Assembly (NCBI GenBank): GCA_014529385.2
Contig: CM043958.1
Span: 81,277,525-81,341,524 of the forward strand
Direction: 5' to 3'
Source: Adiantum capillus-veneris
Taxonomy: Eukaryota > Streptophyta > Polypodiopsida > Polypodiales > Pteridaceae
DNA length: 64,000 nt
Of this stretch, positions 62,445 to 64,000 are shown piece by piece (positions within the stretch are counted from its first letter, which is position 1; every line of letters begins with the position of its first letter). The notes beneath the pieces were generated by a model. The model saw only the letters and a program-made list of their open reading frames with translations, made no database searches and was not told the origin of the DNA. A program made the translations under genes and the position numbers.

Positions 62445-64000
62445 TCCTTCACTCTCTCAACAATCTGTACCAGGTTCAGCTCCATAGCCTGCTTCACCTT
62501 TTTAAGTGCATATTAGGTGCTTGTTTATTTATGTGAATGCCGAAAATGTGTGCACGTGTTGCGCATGTGTGGTGCACTTGAGAAAGCACAAAAAGTGCTT
62601 GATGAGCTTTCTATCCAGCAATGATTGTGGGATGTGCGCAACAAGAGCATCTCCAGAGGCTGTCATGCTTGGCAGTGTCTTGGTCGAGATGTATGCCAAA
62701 TGTGATGTGCTTGAGAAAGCACAAAAAGTGCTTGAGCAGCTTCTTGTCTTGAATGTTGTCTCTTTGAATGCACTGATTGAGGGATGTGCGCAAGAAGAGC
62801 AGTGCCAAAAATCTCTAGGCTGTTGTTTTCAACAGATGCAAAGCATTGAAATGCATAGGTTGCGGGATATGCATAATAGGAGCAGGTCCAGAAAGCTCTA
62901 GAATGCTTTCCACTTCCTACGCATAGTGTGGACTCTTGGAATCCACTGATTGCAGTATTTTCCACAGGAGAAAACTTAGTCTATTTACACCAAATGCAAT
63001 CGCGTACGCGTGCATCTTGAAGGCATGTTGCTCTACGCAAGATGCTCATATGGACACCAAAATTGAGATTGATATTGTTAGTCACGGGCTGTTGATGAAA
63101 AAAGATGTCGTGCTTGGCAATGCCTTGGTCGATATGTATGCCAGATGTGGTGCACTTGAGAAAGCATAAAAAGTGCTTAAGGAGATTCTTGCAAGGAATG
63201 TCGCCTCTTTGAATGCACTGATTGTGGGATGTGCGCAACAAGAGCAGGCCAGAAAGCTCTAGGCTGTTTTTAGCGGAAGCAAAGCATTGGAATGCACCGG
63301 TTGCAGGATACACACAACAGGAAGTAGATGCAAACGAAAGGCTTCTCTACAAATGCATTCACCTATGCTTGCACCTTGAAGGCCAGTGGCCTTATGCAAG
63401 CTCTTGACATGGGTGAGAATTTTAACGACGAGAAGATACATGGTTTGGCGTTGTTGGTAAGCCTATGTCAGGCTTGGCAGTGCTTGGTTGATATGTATGC
63501 CAAATGTGGTACTGTCATGAAATGTCGCCTCTTGGAATGCACTGATTGCGGGATGTGTGCAACAAGAGCAGGGCCAGAAAGCTCTAGGCTATTTTCAACG
63601 GGTGCAAAGCATTGGAATGCATCGGTCATAGGATACACACAACATGAGTAGTGCCTGAAAGCTCTAGGCTATTTTCAGCTTCCTAGCCGGAGTGTGGACT
63701 CTTGGAATGTACTGATTGTGGGATTTTGCCCATAGGAGAAAGCTCTAGTTTGTTTTCGCCACATGCAATCACCTACGTATTCATCTTGAAGGCATGTGGC
63801 TCTATGCAAGATGCTGATATGGGAAAATTATTCACAATTATATTGTTAGTTAGAGTCTGTTAAAAAAGATGTCATCCTTGGCATTGTCTTGGTTGATATG
63901 AATGCTAAATGTCGCCTCTTGAAATGCATTGATTGCGGGACATGCACAATAAGAGCAGGGCCAGAAAGCTCGAGACTGTTTTTAGCGGATGCAAAGCAAG
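62445..64000 (+). pseudogene. PPR (PLS-type) pseudogene
   Basis: Broken frames carry repeated pentatricopeptide motifs: VLVEMYAKCDVLEKAQKVLE, NVVSLNALIEGCAQEEQCQK (about 62680-62820), ILKACCSTQDAHMDTKI, GNALVDMYARCGALEKA (63112-63168), NVASLNALIVGCAQQEQ and CLVDMYAKCGT (63480). These are the L and S motif types of plant organelle RNA-binding proteins. Each unit of about 400 bp is broken by stops or frameshifts, and similar units recur (62630, 63080, 63470, 63880). There is no intact protein. It runs past the end of the window. Confidence 0.85.

Overview
The window is plant nuclear DNA, most likely from a fern or another seed-free vascular plant with a large, repeat-rich genome. The grounds are Ty1/copia and Ty3/gypsy elements with plant-type primer-binding sites, two LINE families, a PLS-type pentatricopeptide (PPR) pseudogene, and a spliced gene for a plant-type amidohydrolase. 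The assignment to ferns rests on the style of the PPR and LINE proteins and is an inference. There is no bacterial or viral gene organisation; almost all long reading frames are broken pieces of transposable elements.

Layout. 1-520 is a G-rich minisatellite. 1264-8084 is a minus-strand gypsy element (gypsy-1) with one recognisable LTR. 8085-14966 is a patchwork: a TATA box behind nine 21-bp repeats, LINE-A and LINE-B fragments, a copia integrase fragment, a tRNA-like SINE candidate, a gypsy pol fragment and the start of a second copia element. 14967-18420 is a minus-strand LINE-B. 18425-20682 is the gag, primer site and LTR of another minus-strand element (gypsy-4). 20733-31613 is a nest: copia-1 (23112-28629, both LTRs and a target duplication) sits inside gypsy-2, which abuts a piece of a third relative (gypsy-3), and a 273-bp MITE lies in the gypsy-2 leader.

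The only cellular gene I can defend is a minus-strand amidohydrolase resembling Arabidopsis LAF3. Four exons are visible: 57025-57131, 56790-56913, 32459-32653 and about 32223-32308. Their protein segments follow one another in family order and their splice phases match. The second and third exons are separated by about 24.1 kb, so everything from 32654 to 56789 is a single giant intron. It holds a gypsy element (34850-41268) that split an older LINE-A, a chain of head-to-tail 5'-truncated LINE-A copies, microsatellites, and a nearly perfect 2,015-bp tandem duplication (44415-48444).

57955-62125 is a plus-strand LINE-B, and 62300-64000 is a decayed PPR gene made of repeated motifs. The elements are neighbours by insertion history, not by function. 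The best-ordered series is gypsy-3, then gypsy-2, then copia-1 and the MITE. I did not find the first or last exons of the amidohydrolase gene, a tRNA or rRNA gene, or a CRISPR array.
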